This document shows positions 45,256 to 54,992 of a stretch of DNA of 64,000 nucleotides, in pieces (position 1 is the first letter of the stretch; each line of letters begins with the position of its first letter). Position numbers and translations under genes: made by a program. Origin of the DNA: Qipengyuania sediminis (lineage in GTDB: Bacteria; Pseudomonadota; Alphaproteobacteria; Sphingomonadales; Sphingomonadaceae); contig NZ_CP037948.1 in NCBI RefSeq assembly GCF_004358425.1, positions 992,001 through 1,056,000 on the forward strand, read 5' to 3'. The notes beneath the pieces are model-generated. The model worked only from the letters and a program-made list of their open reading frames with translations. It was not told where the DNA came from and did not search any database.

Positions 45256-46092
45256 CTAGCCAGTACGGGCAGTGACGATCCATCCAGCGGCCGGAAGGGC
45301 GACCGTGCCGCCGTGGCGATAGCCCTCCAGCACGGCGCGAAGCCGCCGCGAGGCTTCGGCGCGGGCGGCAGGCGGCAGGTCGGCAAACGCACGCGCGGCG
45401 GGGCCGATGCGCTGGAAGTAATCCGCCGCATCCTCCACAGGGTCGGCCCCCACGCCCGTAACCATCGCATAATCAACCTTATCGAAGGCGATCTCGCGCC
45501 AGCCCGCCCCGCCGAGAATGCCGGCGACGCGCTCCGCGTCCGCGAAGGCGAAGGGGCCCGGGGCGTGCGGATCGGGCGGCACTGCGGGCGGCGGGAGGAC
45601 CGAGGCGAGGGCACTGGCCCACTCGTTCTCCCCGCGCGCCCGAAAGCACGAGAAGCGCAGGCTTGCGCCTCCCGCGGCGGTGCTGCGAAGATGCGCGAAG
45701 GCCTGGATAGGATCGGCGAAAAACATCACGCCGTGGCGTGAGATGAGGAGATCGGGCCGCGTAGCGCCGGCGTTCCAGCGCGCGGCATCGGCCAGTTCGA
45801 AGCGCGCATTGCGGAGCGCTGCGCAGCGGGCGCGCGCCTCGCCGAGCAAGTCGGGCGAGACATCGACCCCGACGACCTGCGCCTGCGGGTTGGCGGCCGC
45901 CAGGCGGACCGTCACCTCCCCCGCCCCGCAGCCGATGTCGAGCGCGGCTGCGAAGCTTCCGGCCCCGTCAACCAGGCGATCGGTCAGCACGCCGAAGCTG
46001 CGATCGGTGCGCTGCCACTCCTGCGTCCAGGTTTGGCCCAGCCGCCCGGTCCATTCCTCGCCGCCATGCGCGGCGGGCTCAGGCATAGGCAT
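45256..46092 (-). CDS. Class I SAM-dependent methyltransferase
   Basis: The 278-residue protein has motif I ALDIGCGAGEVTVRLA (about residues 50-65), VVGVDVSPDLLGEAR and a post-I motif LLISRHGVMFFADP, typical of small-molecule methyltransferases. The substrate is unknown. The start at 46092 (or 46086) overlaps the upstream GST gene by a few bases, so both are probably in one operon. A C-terminal cap of about 80 residues lies outside the fold. Confidence 0.8.
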   Translation of the reverse strand: MPMPEPAAHGGEEWTGRLGQTWTQEWQRTDRSFGVLTDRLVDGAGSFAAALDIGCGAGEVTVRLAAANPQAQVVGVDVSPDLLGEARARCAALRNARFELADAARWNAGATRPDLLISRHGVMFFADPIQAFAHLRSTAAGGASLRFSCFRARGENEWASALASVLPPPAVPPDPHAPGPFAFADAERVAGILGGAGWREIAFDKVDYAMVTGVGADPVEDAADYFQRIGPAARAFADLPPAARAEASRRLRAVLEGYRHGGTVALPAAGWIVTARTG

Positions 46093-46705
46093 AGGGGCCG
46101 CCCTGCGCGAGCGCCGCCTGGTAGGCAGGACGCGCATGAATACGGGCGAGGAAATCGGTGAGGTTCGAATGCCGCTGCGCGCTGAGCCCGGCCCGGTTGC
46201 GCGCGGCTTCGAGCGGGAAGCTCATCATTACGTCCGCGGCGGTGAAGGCTTCGCCCGCGAACCAGGCGCGCGCCGCCATCTCGGTTTCGAGCCAATCGAG
46301 ATGAATATCGATCCAGGGCTGGATGCGCGCCTGTGCCCGCTTGCCGAAGAAGGGGACGCGGCCGAGCACCAGCTTGATGACCAGCGGCGGCATGGCCGAA
46401 CCTTCCGCATAATGCAGGAACTGGCGGTGGCGCAACGCCTCCTCGCGCTCCGCCGGTGGCCCGAGCTTGCCGCCCGCGAGCTCGACCAGATATTCGACGA
46501 TCGCCCCCGTCTCGATCAGCACCCGCCCGTCGTGCGAGATGGCCGGCGACTTGCCGAGCGGGTGCACGGCCCTGAGCTCGGGGGGCGCCAGCATGGTCGC
46601 CTTGTTCCGCTCGTAGCGGCGGACCTGGTAGGGAAGCTGCAGCTCCTCGAGCAGCCACAGGATGCGCTGCGAGCGGCTGTTTTCGAGATGGTGGACGGTA
46701 ATCAA
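46079..46705 (-). CDS. Glutathione S-transferase
   Basis: The 208-residue protein has an N-terminal thioredoxin-like domain (MITVHHLENSRSQRILWLLEEL; KSPAI cis-Pro; ETGAIVEYLVE) and an all-helical C-terminal domain with FTAADVMMSFPLE, the usual GST fold. It conjugates glutathione to electrophiles or reduces peroxides; the class resembles the yeast GTT1-like group. It uses glutathione made by gshA. It lies downstream of recA with its own 226-base upstream region. Confidence 0.88.
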   Translation of the reverse strand: MITVHHLENSRSQRILWLLEELQLPYQVRRYERNKATMLAPPELRAVHPLGKSPAISHDGRVLIETGAIVEYLVELAGGKLGPPAEREEALRHRQFLHYAEGSAMPPLVIKLVLGRVPFFGKRAQARIQPWIDIHLDWLETEMAARAWFAGEAFTAADVMMSFPLEAARNRAGLSAQRHSNLTDFLARIHARPAYQAALAQGGPYAYA

Positions 46706-46801
46706 GGCGCGTTCCGATCAGGCTGTGATTCGCACGAAAGGGTACACCAGGGTTACACCTCCCTCGGCCATCCGTCCCGCCGATAGAGCCCTACAAACGA
46801 A

Positions 46802-46846
46802 GGCCGGCGCAGCCGCGACGCCTTGTCGCGTCGGAGTGCGCCGGCC
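46802..46846 (-). terminator. Terminator after recA
   Basis: GGCCGGCGCA (46802-46811) pairs with TGCGCCGGCC (46837-46846), with an inner CGACGC/GCGTCG stem and a 6-base loop. On the minus strand it is followed by TTCGTTT. It lies 86 bases past the recA stop. Confidence 0.7.
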
Positions 46847-46931
46847 GGGAGACGAGAGGCGGGGCCGCACCGGGGACAGCCGGGGGACAGTCAGGAGGTG
46901 ACTGGGCGTCCCGCGCCCGCTCCGCTTGTCG

Positions 46932-47996
<1,065 letters not shown>

Positions 47997-48049
47997 GGCA
48001 CATGCCTCCTCGCGTTGGACAGAGCCGGGAGCGACTCTTCAACAGGCAC

Positions 48050-48078
48050 TATGTAGCCCTTTTGTTCTTTGAGAACAA
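48050..48078 (-). promoter_or_regulatory. recA promoter
   Basis: On the minus strand, TTGTTC (48073-48078), a 17-base spacer and TACATA (48050-48055) form a promoter 54 bases before the ATG. The -35 box is inside the LexA site, so bound LexA would block RNA polymerase. Confidence 0.65.
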
Positions 48079-48087
48079 GAAGCGAAC
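48073..48087 (-). promoter_or_regulatory. LexA (SOS) box of recA
   Basis: GAAC-N7-GAAC on the plus strand (48073-48076 and 48084-48087), that is GTTC-N7-GTTC on the minus strand, is the alphaproteobacterial SOS box. The unrelated E. coli CTGT-N8-ACAG box is absent. Confidence 0.85.
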
Positions 48088-48104
48088 GAAATGTTTTCGC
48101 CTCG

Positions 48105-49721
48105 CTAGTTCCTACTGCGCGTCAATCCGTTGGCTGTGTGACGTACCCGCCAGGAGAAACGCCGGGTGGCATTTGCAGGGACGGTCATGTCAACGATCCG
48201 CCGGCCATCCTTCACCCCCGCACCACGCAGGCCCCCAACCACCCAGTCGGAGGCCCAACCCAGGCGGAACCGCACCGTCACCGGCGCATCGCCGGCATTG
48301 CTCACTTCCGCCGCCAAGGTGCTCCAACGCCTTGCGTCCTCGTCCAGCGCTTCTCCTGGCGCGAGACCGCAGCGGGCGAAGACTTCGCCGCTTTGCGCCA
48401 GGGCCAGCTCGATCTCCTCGCCCTTCGCAAAGTCGCGCAGCCGCGTTTCCGCGACCAGTTGCGTGCCTTGCGAGGATGGCTCGTAGAGCGTCAGCAGGCC
48501 GCCGGGCAGCGCCGCGCCCAGCCCGCGCCGCTCGCTGTTCTCGGTCGCGAACAGGATACGCGCCGGTTCGAACGCATCCGCCATGCCGCCTGCCGGATCG
48601 CAGTCGTGCACATAGACGAAGCGGCCGGTCACGCCTTCCTTGTCGAGGAAGGCGATCTGCTTCTGCGCCTTGGCGGCGACCGTCACCGGCTCGGGCACGC
48701 GGTAGAGCTTGAGGTCGCCCAGCCCCTCTTCGTTTGCCATCAGCGCCGGGGCCTTGGGCGCCATGCGGCTGCCGGTGACGATCACCTCTTCGCTCACTGC
48801 CGAGACCGCCATCGCCGGGGGCGGAGGCGGTGGGGGCGGCAGCAGGTCCTCATAGGGCGAGCCCTCCGACGTCCCGCCGAGCGGGTAGCACACCAGCCGC
48901 AGCGGCTCCCCCTCGGGCGGATCGGCGAGGCTCTCGAAATCGCTTTCGACATTGAGCTTGCCCGCCACCGTCATAAGCTCGGCATCGGCGAAGCTCTGCC
49001 CGTTGTCGTTCACGACAGTGAGCCAGCTCAGCAGATCGAGAGTAACCTTGCCGTCCCGCCCCGCGCCTTCGCGCAAATGCCCGACATAGCTCGCGTCCCA
49101 GTCGAAGCCCCAGGCGAGATAGGTGAGCACGACGGTATGGGTGCCGCCGCGCTCGCTTTGCGTGTCGAGGGTGAACACCGGCTCCGGGGAGAGCCCGGCG
49201 GGCACGCGGTCGAAGCTCAGCTTTTCAGGCAGGCCCGAGCAGCGCACCGCCTCGAACCCCGATTGGGTCTGCAGCACCAGCCCCCCATCCGCGCGGGTGC
49301 GGACAACCGCGCTTTCGCTCGCCGCTCGGCCGGTGACGGGATTGGTCCGGGTGATCGTGACCCGGTTGCCGAGCGTCCCGTCTACCAGCGCCGCAGGGCT
49401 GAGCAGCGCGGCGTTGCGGTTCTTCTCGATGGTTCCGCCGGGAAGGCCAGTGACAATCGCGCTGACCGCGACCATGCCTTCCGCCACCCCGGTGAAGCGA
49501 AGGGTCGAGCGGCCCGCGGGGAGCGTCACGGTGCGGGTTTCAGAGATCATCGCGAAGCCCCGAGGCCAGTCGCGATCCATCCCGTCGCCCTCGCCCCGGT
49601 TGGGATCGCGATAGACGGTGACGGCGAGTTTCGTTGGAGCAGAGGCTTCGAGAGCCGACTGCTCCTGCGCCCCGGCGGGGGTGGCAAGGAGGGTAAGCAG
49701 CAGGAATGCGAGGCGGATCAA
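48105..49721 (-). CDS. Secreted DUF4139-like protein with proline run and TonB-box-like motif
   Basis: The 538-residue product starts with a TTG that overlaps the stop of the upstream paralogue as TTGA (49718-49721). A signal peptide (IRLAFLLLTLLATPAGA) follows. It shares DUF4139-like features with the upstream gene: RTNPVTGRAASESAVV, a strand-rich middle part and late domains ending in a VPANATRRFSWRV segment. A run of eight prolines (295-302) leads to SEEVIVTGSRM (310-320), a motif otherwise typical of the TonB box or mature start of sphingomonad TonB receptors. Function unknown. Three to four Cys are present. Confidence 0.7.
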   Translation of the reverse strand: MIRLAFLLLTLLATPAGAQEQSALEASAPTKLAVTVYRDPNRGEGDGMDRDWPRGFAMISETRTVTLPAGRSTLRFTGVAEGMVAVSAIVTGLPGGTIEKNRNAALLSPAALVDGTLGNRVTITRTNPVTGRAASESAVVRTRADGGLVLQTQSGFEAVRCSGLPEKLSFDRVPAGLSPEPVFTLDTQSERGGTHTVVLTYLAWGFDWDASYVGHLREGAGRDGKVTLDLLSWLTVVNDNGQSFADAELMTVAGKLNVESDFESLADPPEGEPLRLVCYPLGGTSEGSPYEDLLPPPPPPPPAMAVSAVSEEVIVTGSRMAPKAPALMANEEGLGDLKLYRVPEPVTVAAKAQKQIAFLDKEGVTGRFVYVHDCDPAGGMADAFEPARILFATENSERRGLGAALPGGLLTLYEPSSQGTQLVAETRLRDFAKGEEIELALAQSGEVFARCGLAPGEALDEDARRWSTLAAEVSNAGDAPVTVRFRLGWASDWVVGGLRGAGVKDGRRIVDMTVPANATRRFSWRVRHTANGLTRSRN

Positions 49722-51250
49722 TACCGCGCCTCGTACACCACCGTGACCACGCGTTTGCCGTTCGCCGGCACGGTGACGGTCCATTCGCGGCGGTCGGCGT
49801 TGGTCTGGCGGCCGGGGATATCCTCGCTGGGCACGCGCAGATCGCGGCTCCAGGAGCCCTGGTCGAGCCCGCTCTGCGCGAGCTCCACTTCAACCGGGAC
49901 CGGCTTCGCATTGGTGAAGGTGTAGCGCATCGTGGTGCGGTAGAAATCGGCCGCCCGTTCGATTTCAACCTCGCGCACCACCTGCCCGTTCTCGATCACC
50001 CGGTAGCGGGCAGAGCGTTCGTATTCGGCGGCGGTGATCTTTTCGCGGGCGGCGACCTCGGCCTGGACCAGCACGTCGAAGGCGTCGCCCGTCCGCAGGG
50101 TGAGGAGGCTGCCCATCGGCGTATGGCCGATCGCGCTTTCACCCACGAACTGGGGGGTGCCCTGGCGATCGCGCTGGTAGAAACGCACCGTACCCGCGGG
50201 GAGCGCATCGCCCAGCCCCTGCTCGCGCGCCGAGGAGAAGGCGACCTGGCTCGAGACGTTGACCGGGGCGGGATCGTTCGCCAGCCAACCGACCTCGCGC
50301 GCATAGCGCCGCCGCGCAGGAACGCCGCTGGTATCGAGGAAGCTGACCTGCTTGGTCTGCGCGTTGGCGATCGTGGTGCGCTCGGCGAGGGGGTAGAGGT
50401 AGAAGTCGCCGAGCCGTTCGCGCCCGGCGGTCTCGGTCCCCGGTTGCACCGCGCCGCCTCGCGGCACCCGCGGCGGCGGTGGCGGCATGGGATAGCCGCC
50501 GCGCACCCGCCCTTCCGCCTGGCCCGGCGAGCCTGCCACCAGCAGGGTCTTGGCGCGGTGAAAGGTGGTGCCGGTCTCGTTGGAGAGCGTTACCCAGCCC
50601 TGCATGTCCACGGTGCCCTTCACCTCGTCGAACAGCGCGACATAATCCGCGCTCCACCCCAATCCCGGGGTGAGATAGCGGATCGCCGCCTCGCGCGTCC
50701 CCGCGGTCTCGCTTTCCACTGTGACCGAGAGCGTCGGCCGGGCGCGCAGATTGGGGGGCACGCGATCGAAGATGGCGCGCACCGGGAGGCCGTCGTCGCG
50801 CAGCACCTCGATCCTGTCGCCGATGCGGACCACCACGCCGCCCGCGGTGCTGAGCACCGTCGCGCGCTCGCGAATCTCGGCGCCGGTCGCGGGATTGGTG
50901 CGGATCAGCGTCACCTCGCTGCCGACCGCCTTCTCCATCAGCTTGGTGGGGGTAAGCAGGTCGAAATCGAAGTTCTGCTCGACGATCCCCGCGCCCTCCG
51001 CCGCGAAGCTGAGGGTTTCAGGCCGGATTTGCGCCGAGACATCCGCAAATTCGATCCGGCTGCGCCCGCGCGCGACGGGAAGGCGGCGCACGTCCTGCAC
51101 CAGCGCCTGATCATTGTTGTAGATAGTGACCGCGACATCGCCCTGCGCGGTCGCATCCGGATCGGCAATGAGGCTGGCTTGCGTCTGCTGCGCAGCCGCC
51201 GCCTCCGCCGCCACCAGCATGATCGCCGCGCACCCTAACCATCCCCGCAT
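49718..51250 (-). CDS. Secreted DUF4139 protein
   Basis: The 510-residue protein has a signal peptide (CAAIMLVAAEAAAA) and the DUF4139 pattern: VTIYNNDQALVQDVRRLPV at the start, RTNPATGAEIRERATVLS (117-134), YLTPGLGWSADYVALF, WVTLSNETGTTFHRAKTLLVAG and a late VPANGKRVVTVVYEARY. A short proline run lies near residue 255. DUF4139 proteins in animals and bacteria are beta-rich envelope proteins without a settled role. It lies ten bases after the cckA stop, on the same strand. Confidence 0.8.
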   Translation of the reverse strand: MRGWLGCAAIMLVAAEAAAAQQTQASLIADPDATAQGDVAVTIYNNDQALVQDVRRLPVARGRSRIEFADVSAQIRPETLSFAAEGAGIVEQNFDFDLLTPTKLMEKAVGSEVTLIRTNPATGAEIRERATVLSTAGGVVVRIGDRIEVLRDDGLPVRAIFDRVPPNLRARPTLSVTVESETAGTREAAIRYLTPGLGWSADYVALFDEVKGTVDMQGWVTLSNETGTTFHRAKTLLVAGSPGQAEGRVRGGYPMPPPPPRVPRGGAVQPGTETAGRERLGDFYLYPLAERTTIANAQTKQVSFLDTSGVPARRRYAREVGWLANDPAPVNVSSQVAFSSAREQGLGDALPAGTVRFYQRDRQGTPQFVGESAIGHTPMGSLLTLRTGDAFDVLVQAEVAAREKITAAEYERSARYRVIENGQVVREVEIERAADFYRTTMRYTFTNAKPVPVEVELAQSGLDQGSWSRDLRVPSEDIPGRQTNADRREWTVTVPANGKRVVTVVYEARY

Positions 51251-51260
51251 ATGTCTCTCC

Positions 51261-53735
51261 TCAGGCGGCGACGGTCTGCTGGCTCAGCACCTCCGCCACC
51301 TTGGCCCCGATCTGTTGTACCGAAAAGGGCTTGGGAATGAAGTGCATGTTTTGAATGTCGATCTGGTTGCGCAGCTGTTCCTCGGCATAGCCCGACATGA
51401 ACAGGATCGGGATATCGGGATGCACGCGGCGGATCGCTTTGGCCATCGCCGGCCCGTCCATCGCCGGCATCACGACATCCGACAGCACCAGGTCGAAGCG
51501 TTCCTTGCTGTTGGCGACAAGGCCCAGCCCCTCCTCCCCGTCGCTCGCCGTGGTGACGGTATAGCCAGCGCGGGTCAGCGCGCGTTCGGCGACCGCGCGC
51601 ACCATGTCCTCGTCCTCGACCAGCAGGATATTGGCGCCCCCCGTCCACTCGCTCGCGCGCGGAAGTGCGGCGGGGGCAGGCGCGGGCATCTCGCCGCGAT
51701 GAACGGGAAGATACACCGTAAAACGCGCGCCGGCGGGCGAACCATCGGCGCCGGGCACATTGTCGGCGAAGATGAAGCCGTTCGACTGCTTGACGATCCC
51801 GTAGACGGTCGAAAGTCCGAGCCCAGTCCCCTTCCCCTGCTCCTTGGTGGTGAAGAAGGGTTCGAAGATCTTGTTGATCACGCCTTCGGGAATGCCGCCG
51901 CCGGTGTCCTGCACGATCAGCGCGGTGTAATCATCGGCGGGCATGATATCGATGCCCATCTTGCGCACGTCGCGCGCCGAAACACGGCGGGTTGCCATGG
52001 TCAGCCGGCCGATGGTGTCCTTGCCCAGCTTGGCCGCATGGCTCTGCATGGCATCGCGGGCATTGACCGCGAGATTGATGATCACCTGCTCCAATTGCTG
52101 CGGATCGGCACGCACCGGGCCGAGCTCGCGGTCGTGGCGGACGGAGAGGTCGATCTGCGGGCCGAGCAGCCGCTTCAGCAGCTGACTGACCTCGCTCACC
52201 ACGTCAGGCAATTGCAGCACCACCGGGCGCAGCGTCTGCTGGCGGCTGAAGGCGAGCAGCTGACGCGTGAGGCTGGCCGCACGGTTGGAATTGGCGCGGA
52301 TCTGCTGGATGTCGTCGTAATCGCTGTCGCCCGGCGAATGGCGCAGCAGCATGAGGTCGCAATAGCCGATGATTGCGGTCAGCACATTGTTGAAATCGTG
52401 CGCGACGCCGCCCGCGAGCTGGCCCACCGCCTGCATCTTCGTCGCCTGCGCCACCTGCCGCCGCAGCCGCTTCTCCTCGGTCGAATCGCTGATCGAGAGC
52501 AGCACCGCGGCATCGCCCAGCCCGCGCACGCCGGCGAGCCCGATGGAGACGGGTTCCTCCTTGTCGCCCGCAAGCCGCACCGCCATGTCGCCGCTCGCCG
52601 CCACCCCCTTGGCGAAGCGGCGCACGCTATCGGCGATCGCCGCCTTGTCCTCGCGCACGACGAGGTCGCTGGGAAAGGCGGGCAGCCCCGCCTTGTCCCG
52701 CTCCACCGCGCGCAGGAAGGCCTTGTTAGCAAACAGGAAGCGCCCGTCGCGATCGGTCAGCGCTAGGCCCAGCGGCAAGGCGGCGAGCAGCGTTTCCAGC
52801 TGCGGAAAGCCGCCTTCGCCCTCGCTCTGCCAGCTTGCGCCGATGCCGACGCTGCTGTCGACCAGCAGCATCAGCGAAGGCCCTTGGTCCGCGGCGGCGC
52901 CCCTTGGTCCCTGCTGTTCTTCGAGCGGGATATGCACCAGCGTCTGCGGCGCGCCCTGCTGGCCTTCGCGGGCAAAGAATATGCGGTCGCGCTCGTCGGA
53001 GCGGAGCAGTTGCACGAACTCCTCGCCGATTAGGCTCGCCCTGCTGTCCCCGCTCGCGCGCTCGGCAAGCCCGGGAGTATGACCCATGATGATCCCGTCG
53101 GGCCCGACGAAGGCGAACTCGAGCCCCGAGCGGCTGAGCATCGCGCCCATGTTCCCACCCAATCGCTGGACGAGCCCGTCGTAGCTGCGTTCGACCTTGA
53201 TCTCGGCGAAATGCCAGATGAGGTAGTCCTCCCCTCGCCCGGCGCGGTCCACCACCAGGCTGAAGCTCCTGTCCTCGCCCTCGCGCACAAGCTTGGGCGC
53301 TTCGCCGGTGCCGTCGCGCCAGGCGGTGCGCGCGGCGAGCGCCAGCCCTTCGGCGCTTGCGCCGGCGAAGCCCAGCTCGTTCGGCGGCGCGATGCTGGCG
53401 AACCAGCGCTGATAGCTGGCATTGGCGCAAACGAGGCGGTTCGCCCGGTCGGTCACCGCGATGGCACGGCGCGGATTGTCGATGGCGGCGGCAGTGACGG
53501 TCCAATCGGGCTGTGCCCCGTCTGTGATCTCGGGCTTCCGCGCGATTTTGGTCGAGAAGGCAAGCGCGAGCACCAGCACCGCCACCCCGCCGGCATAGGC
53601 GGCGGCGACCAGCGCGCTTCCCGCGGCGATCCAGACCAGCAGCACCGAGGCAAGCACCGCGCCCGCCAGCGCCATGCCCAGCCGCGCGGGCGGCGCGCCT
53701 TCGATGGCAGCGATCCGTTCGGCGAAGCTGCTCAC
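51261..53735 (-). CDS. cckA: Hybrid histidine kinase CckA
   Basis: The 824-residue protein has two N-terminal spans (about 18-40 and 41-60), PAS-like regions, HisKA with His446 in GGVAHDFNNVLTAI, HATPase with N-box (NLAVNARDA, Asn554/Asn558), D-box DTGGGIP and G-box GKGTGLGL, and a receiver domain with Asp753 (LVLSDVVMPAMDG). This is the complete CckA layout, which phosphorylates ChpT and through it CtrA and CpdR. The start is GTG, overlapping the DUF2062 stop as GTGA (53732-53735). Confidence 0.95.
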   Translation of the reverse strand: MSSFAERIAAIEGAPPARLGMALAGAVLASVLLVWIAAGSALVAAAYAGGVAVLVLALAFSTKIARKPEITDGAQPDWTVTAAAIDNPRRAIAVTDRANRLVCANASYQRWFASIAPPNELGFAGASAEGLALAARTAWRDGTGEAPKLVREGEDRSFSLVVDRAGRGEDYLIWHFAEIKVERSYDGLVQRLGGNMGAMLSRSGLEFAFVGPDGIIMGHTPGLAERASGDSRASLIGEEFVQLLRSDERDRIFFAREGQQGAPQTLVHIPLEEQQGPRGAAADQGPSLMLLVDSSVGIGASWQSEGEGGFPQLETLLAALPLGLALTDRDGRFLFANKAFLRAVERDKAGLPAFPSDLVVREDKAAIADSVRRFAKGVAASGDMAVRLAGDKEEPVSIGLAGVRGLGDAAVLLSISDSTEEKRLRRQVAQATKMQAVGQLAGGVAHDFNNVLTAIIGYCDLMLLRHSPGDSDYDDIQQIRANSNRAASLTRQLLAFSRQQTLRPVVLQLPDVVSEVSQLLKRLLGPQIDLSVRHDRELGPVRADPQQLEQVIINLAVNARDAMQSHAAKLGKDTIGRLTMATRRVSARDVRKMGIDIMPADDYTALIVQDTGGGIPEGVINKIFEPFFTTKEQGKGTGLGLSTVYGIVKQSNGFIFADNVPGADGSPAGARFTVYLPVHRGEMPAPAPAALPRASEWTGGANILLVEDEDMVRAVAERALTRAGYTVTTASDGEEGLGLVANSKERFDLVLSDVVMPAMDGPAMAKAIRRVHPDIPILFMSGYAEEQLRNQIDIQNMHFIPKPFSVQQIGAKVAEVLSQQTVAA

Positions 53736-54343
53736 GCCGCGCCGCTTTCCGCGTTCAGGTCCCTGGCCGCCGGGGGCACGTGATGACGCGTCAGCGCGGC
53801 ATGAAGCCGCCGCTTGCGCCGCCGCGCCACGATCGGGCGCCAGATCCAGGATGCAAGGAGATAACCGACCGACGCCGCCACTACGGACAGCACCGCCAAC
53901 CCCACCAGCACCGCGGGGGCCGCGTCGGAGAAGAACCAGCCCGCCCATTCGCCGAGCGAAGCGCGGCTTTCGATCATGGCGTAGATGGTCGCGGTATCGG
54001 CCTTGAAGCCGAGAAAGGTGCCGATCACCGCTGAGATGAACAGGATCAGCGGCGTTGTCGCCGGGTTGGAGAGGAAGGTCATCGCCGCGGCGATGGGGAT
54101 ATTGCCGCGCGCGGGCACGCAGAGCAGCGCCGCGCCGACGATCTGAATGCCCGGGATCAGCGCGAAGATGCCCACCAGCAGGCCGACCGCCACCCCGCGC
54201 GGCACCGAGCGCCGCGTGAAACGCCACAGCTCGTGCCGGACGGCGAGGTGACGCGTCCAGCGGTTGCCCTCCAGCGTCTCGCGCGTGGGCATGTTCTTGC
54301 GGATCAGATCCGCAAGCCAGGTTTTCGGTCGGGATCCCGTCAT
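53732..54343 (-). CDS. DUF2062 membrane protein
   Basis: The 203-residue protein has a basic N-terminus (WTRHLAVRHELWRFTRRSVPRGVAVGLLVGIFALIPG) and a pair of spans with FLSNPATTPLILFISAVIG, the DUF2062 signature. A third and fourth span (AAPAVLVGLAVLSVVAASVGYLL) follow. Function unknown; it is coupled to cckA by the GTGA overlap. This pairing is common in sphingomonads. Confidence 0.85.
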   Translation of the reverse strand: MTGSRPKTWLADLIRKNMPTRETLEGNRWTRHLAVRHELWRFTRRSVPRGVAVGLLVGIFALIPGIQIVGAALLCVPARGNIPIAAAMTFLSNPATTPLILFISAVIGTFLGFKADTATIYAMIESRASLGEWAGWFFSDAAPAVLVGLAVLSVVAASVGYLLASWIWRPIVARRRKRRLHAALTRHHVPPAARDLNAESGAA

Positions 54344-54430
54344 CGCTCTGCCGCCTGCAATGGGAGGGGCGGTTTCAAAGCACAAGAGGGCGCGGGGTCG
54401 CCTTTGCGACAAAGCGGACTTGCGCCGCGC

Positions 54431-54913
54431 TCAACCCTTTTCGCGGATGAGCCGCGCCTTGTCGCGCTTCCAGTCGCGCTCCTTGATCGTATTGCGTTTG
54501 TCGACCGTCTGCTTGCCCTTGGCGAGCGCCAGCTCGACCTTCGCGCGGCCGGTGCGGTTGAAGTAGATCGAGAGCGGCACCAGCGTCATGCCCTTGCGCT
54601 CCACCGCGCCCAAGAGCTTCTCGATTTCGCGCGCGTGCAGCAGCAGCTTGCGCGGCCGGCGCGGCTCGTGGTTGAGCCGGTTGCCGTGCGAATATTCGGG
54701 AATGTTGGCGTTGATCAGCCAGGCCTGCCCGTCGCGCACCTCGGCATAGCTTTCGCGGATCGTCGCCTCTCCGGCCCGCAGCGCCTTCACCTCGGTGCCC
54801 GACAGCGCCAGCCCCGCTTCCAGCGTGTCCTCGACGAAATAGTCGAACCGCACGCGCCGGTTGTCAGCGACGGTCTTGACCTTGTCGAAGGTGACGGGCT
54901 TGGGGCGGGCCAT
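54431..54913 (-). CDS. smpB: SsrA-binding protein SmpB
   Basis: The 160-residue tmRNA partner rescues stalled ribosomes. Motifs [35 protein letters not shown] region, [30 protein letters not shown] and the basic C-terminal [21 protein letters not shown] tail (broken here for length) are complete. It is 87 bases upstream of the DUF2062 gene on the same strand. The tmRNA gene is not in the window. Confidence 0.96.
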   Translation of the reverse strand: MARPKPVTFDKVKTVADNRRVRFDYFVEDTLEAGLALSGTEVKALRAGEATIRESYAEVRDGQAWLINANIPEYSHGNRLNHEPRRPRKLLLHAREIEKLLGAVERKGMTLVPLSIYFNRTGRAKVELALAKGKQTVDKRNTIKERDWKRDKARLIREKG

Positions 54914-54992
54914 GGGGCCCGGGCCTTAAGGCGGCGGGAGGCAAAGGCCAAGCCGCGGTTTTCGCTTGCCAAGCAGGCAGGCCACGTGGCGA

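Noticed and set aside
49706..51238. A 510-codon plus-strand frame opposite the DUF4139 gene
   Set aside because: His/Arg-rich mirror of the coding strand; the minus strand has a signal peptide and family motifs.
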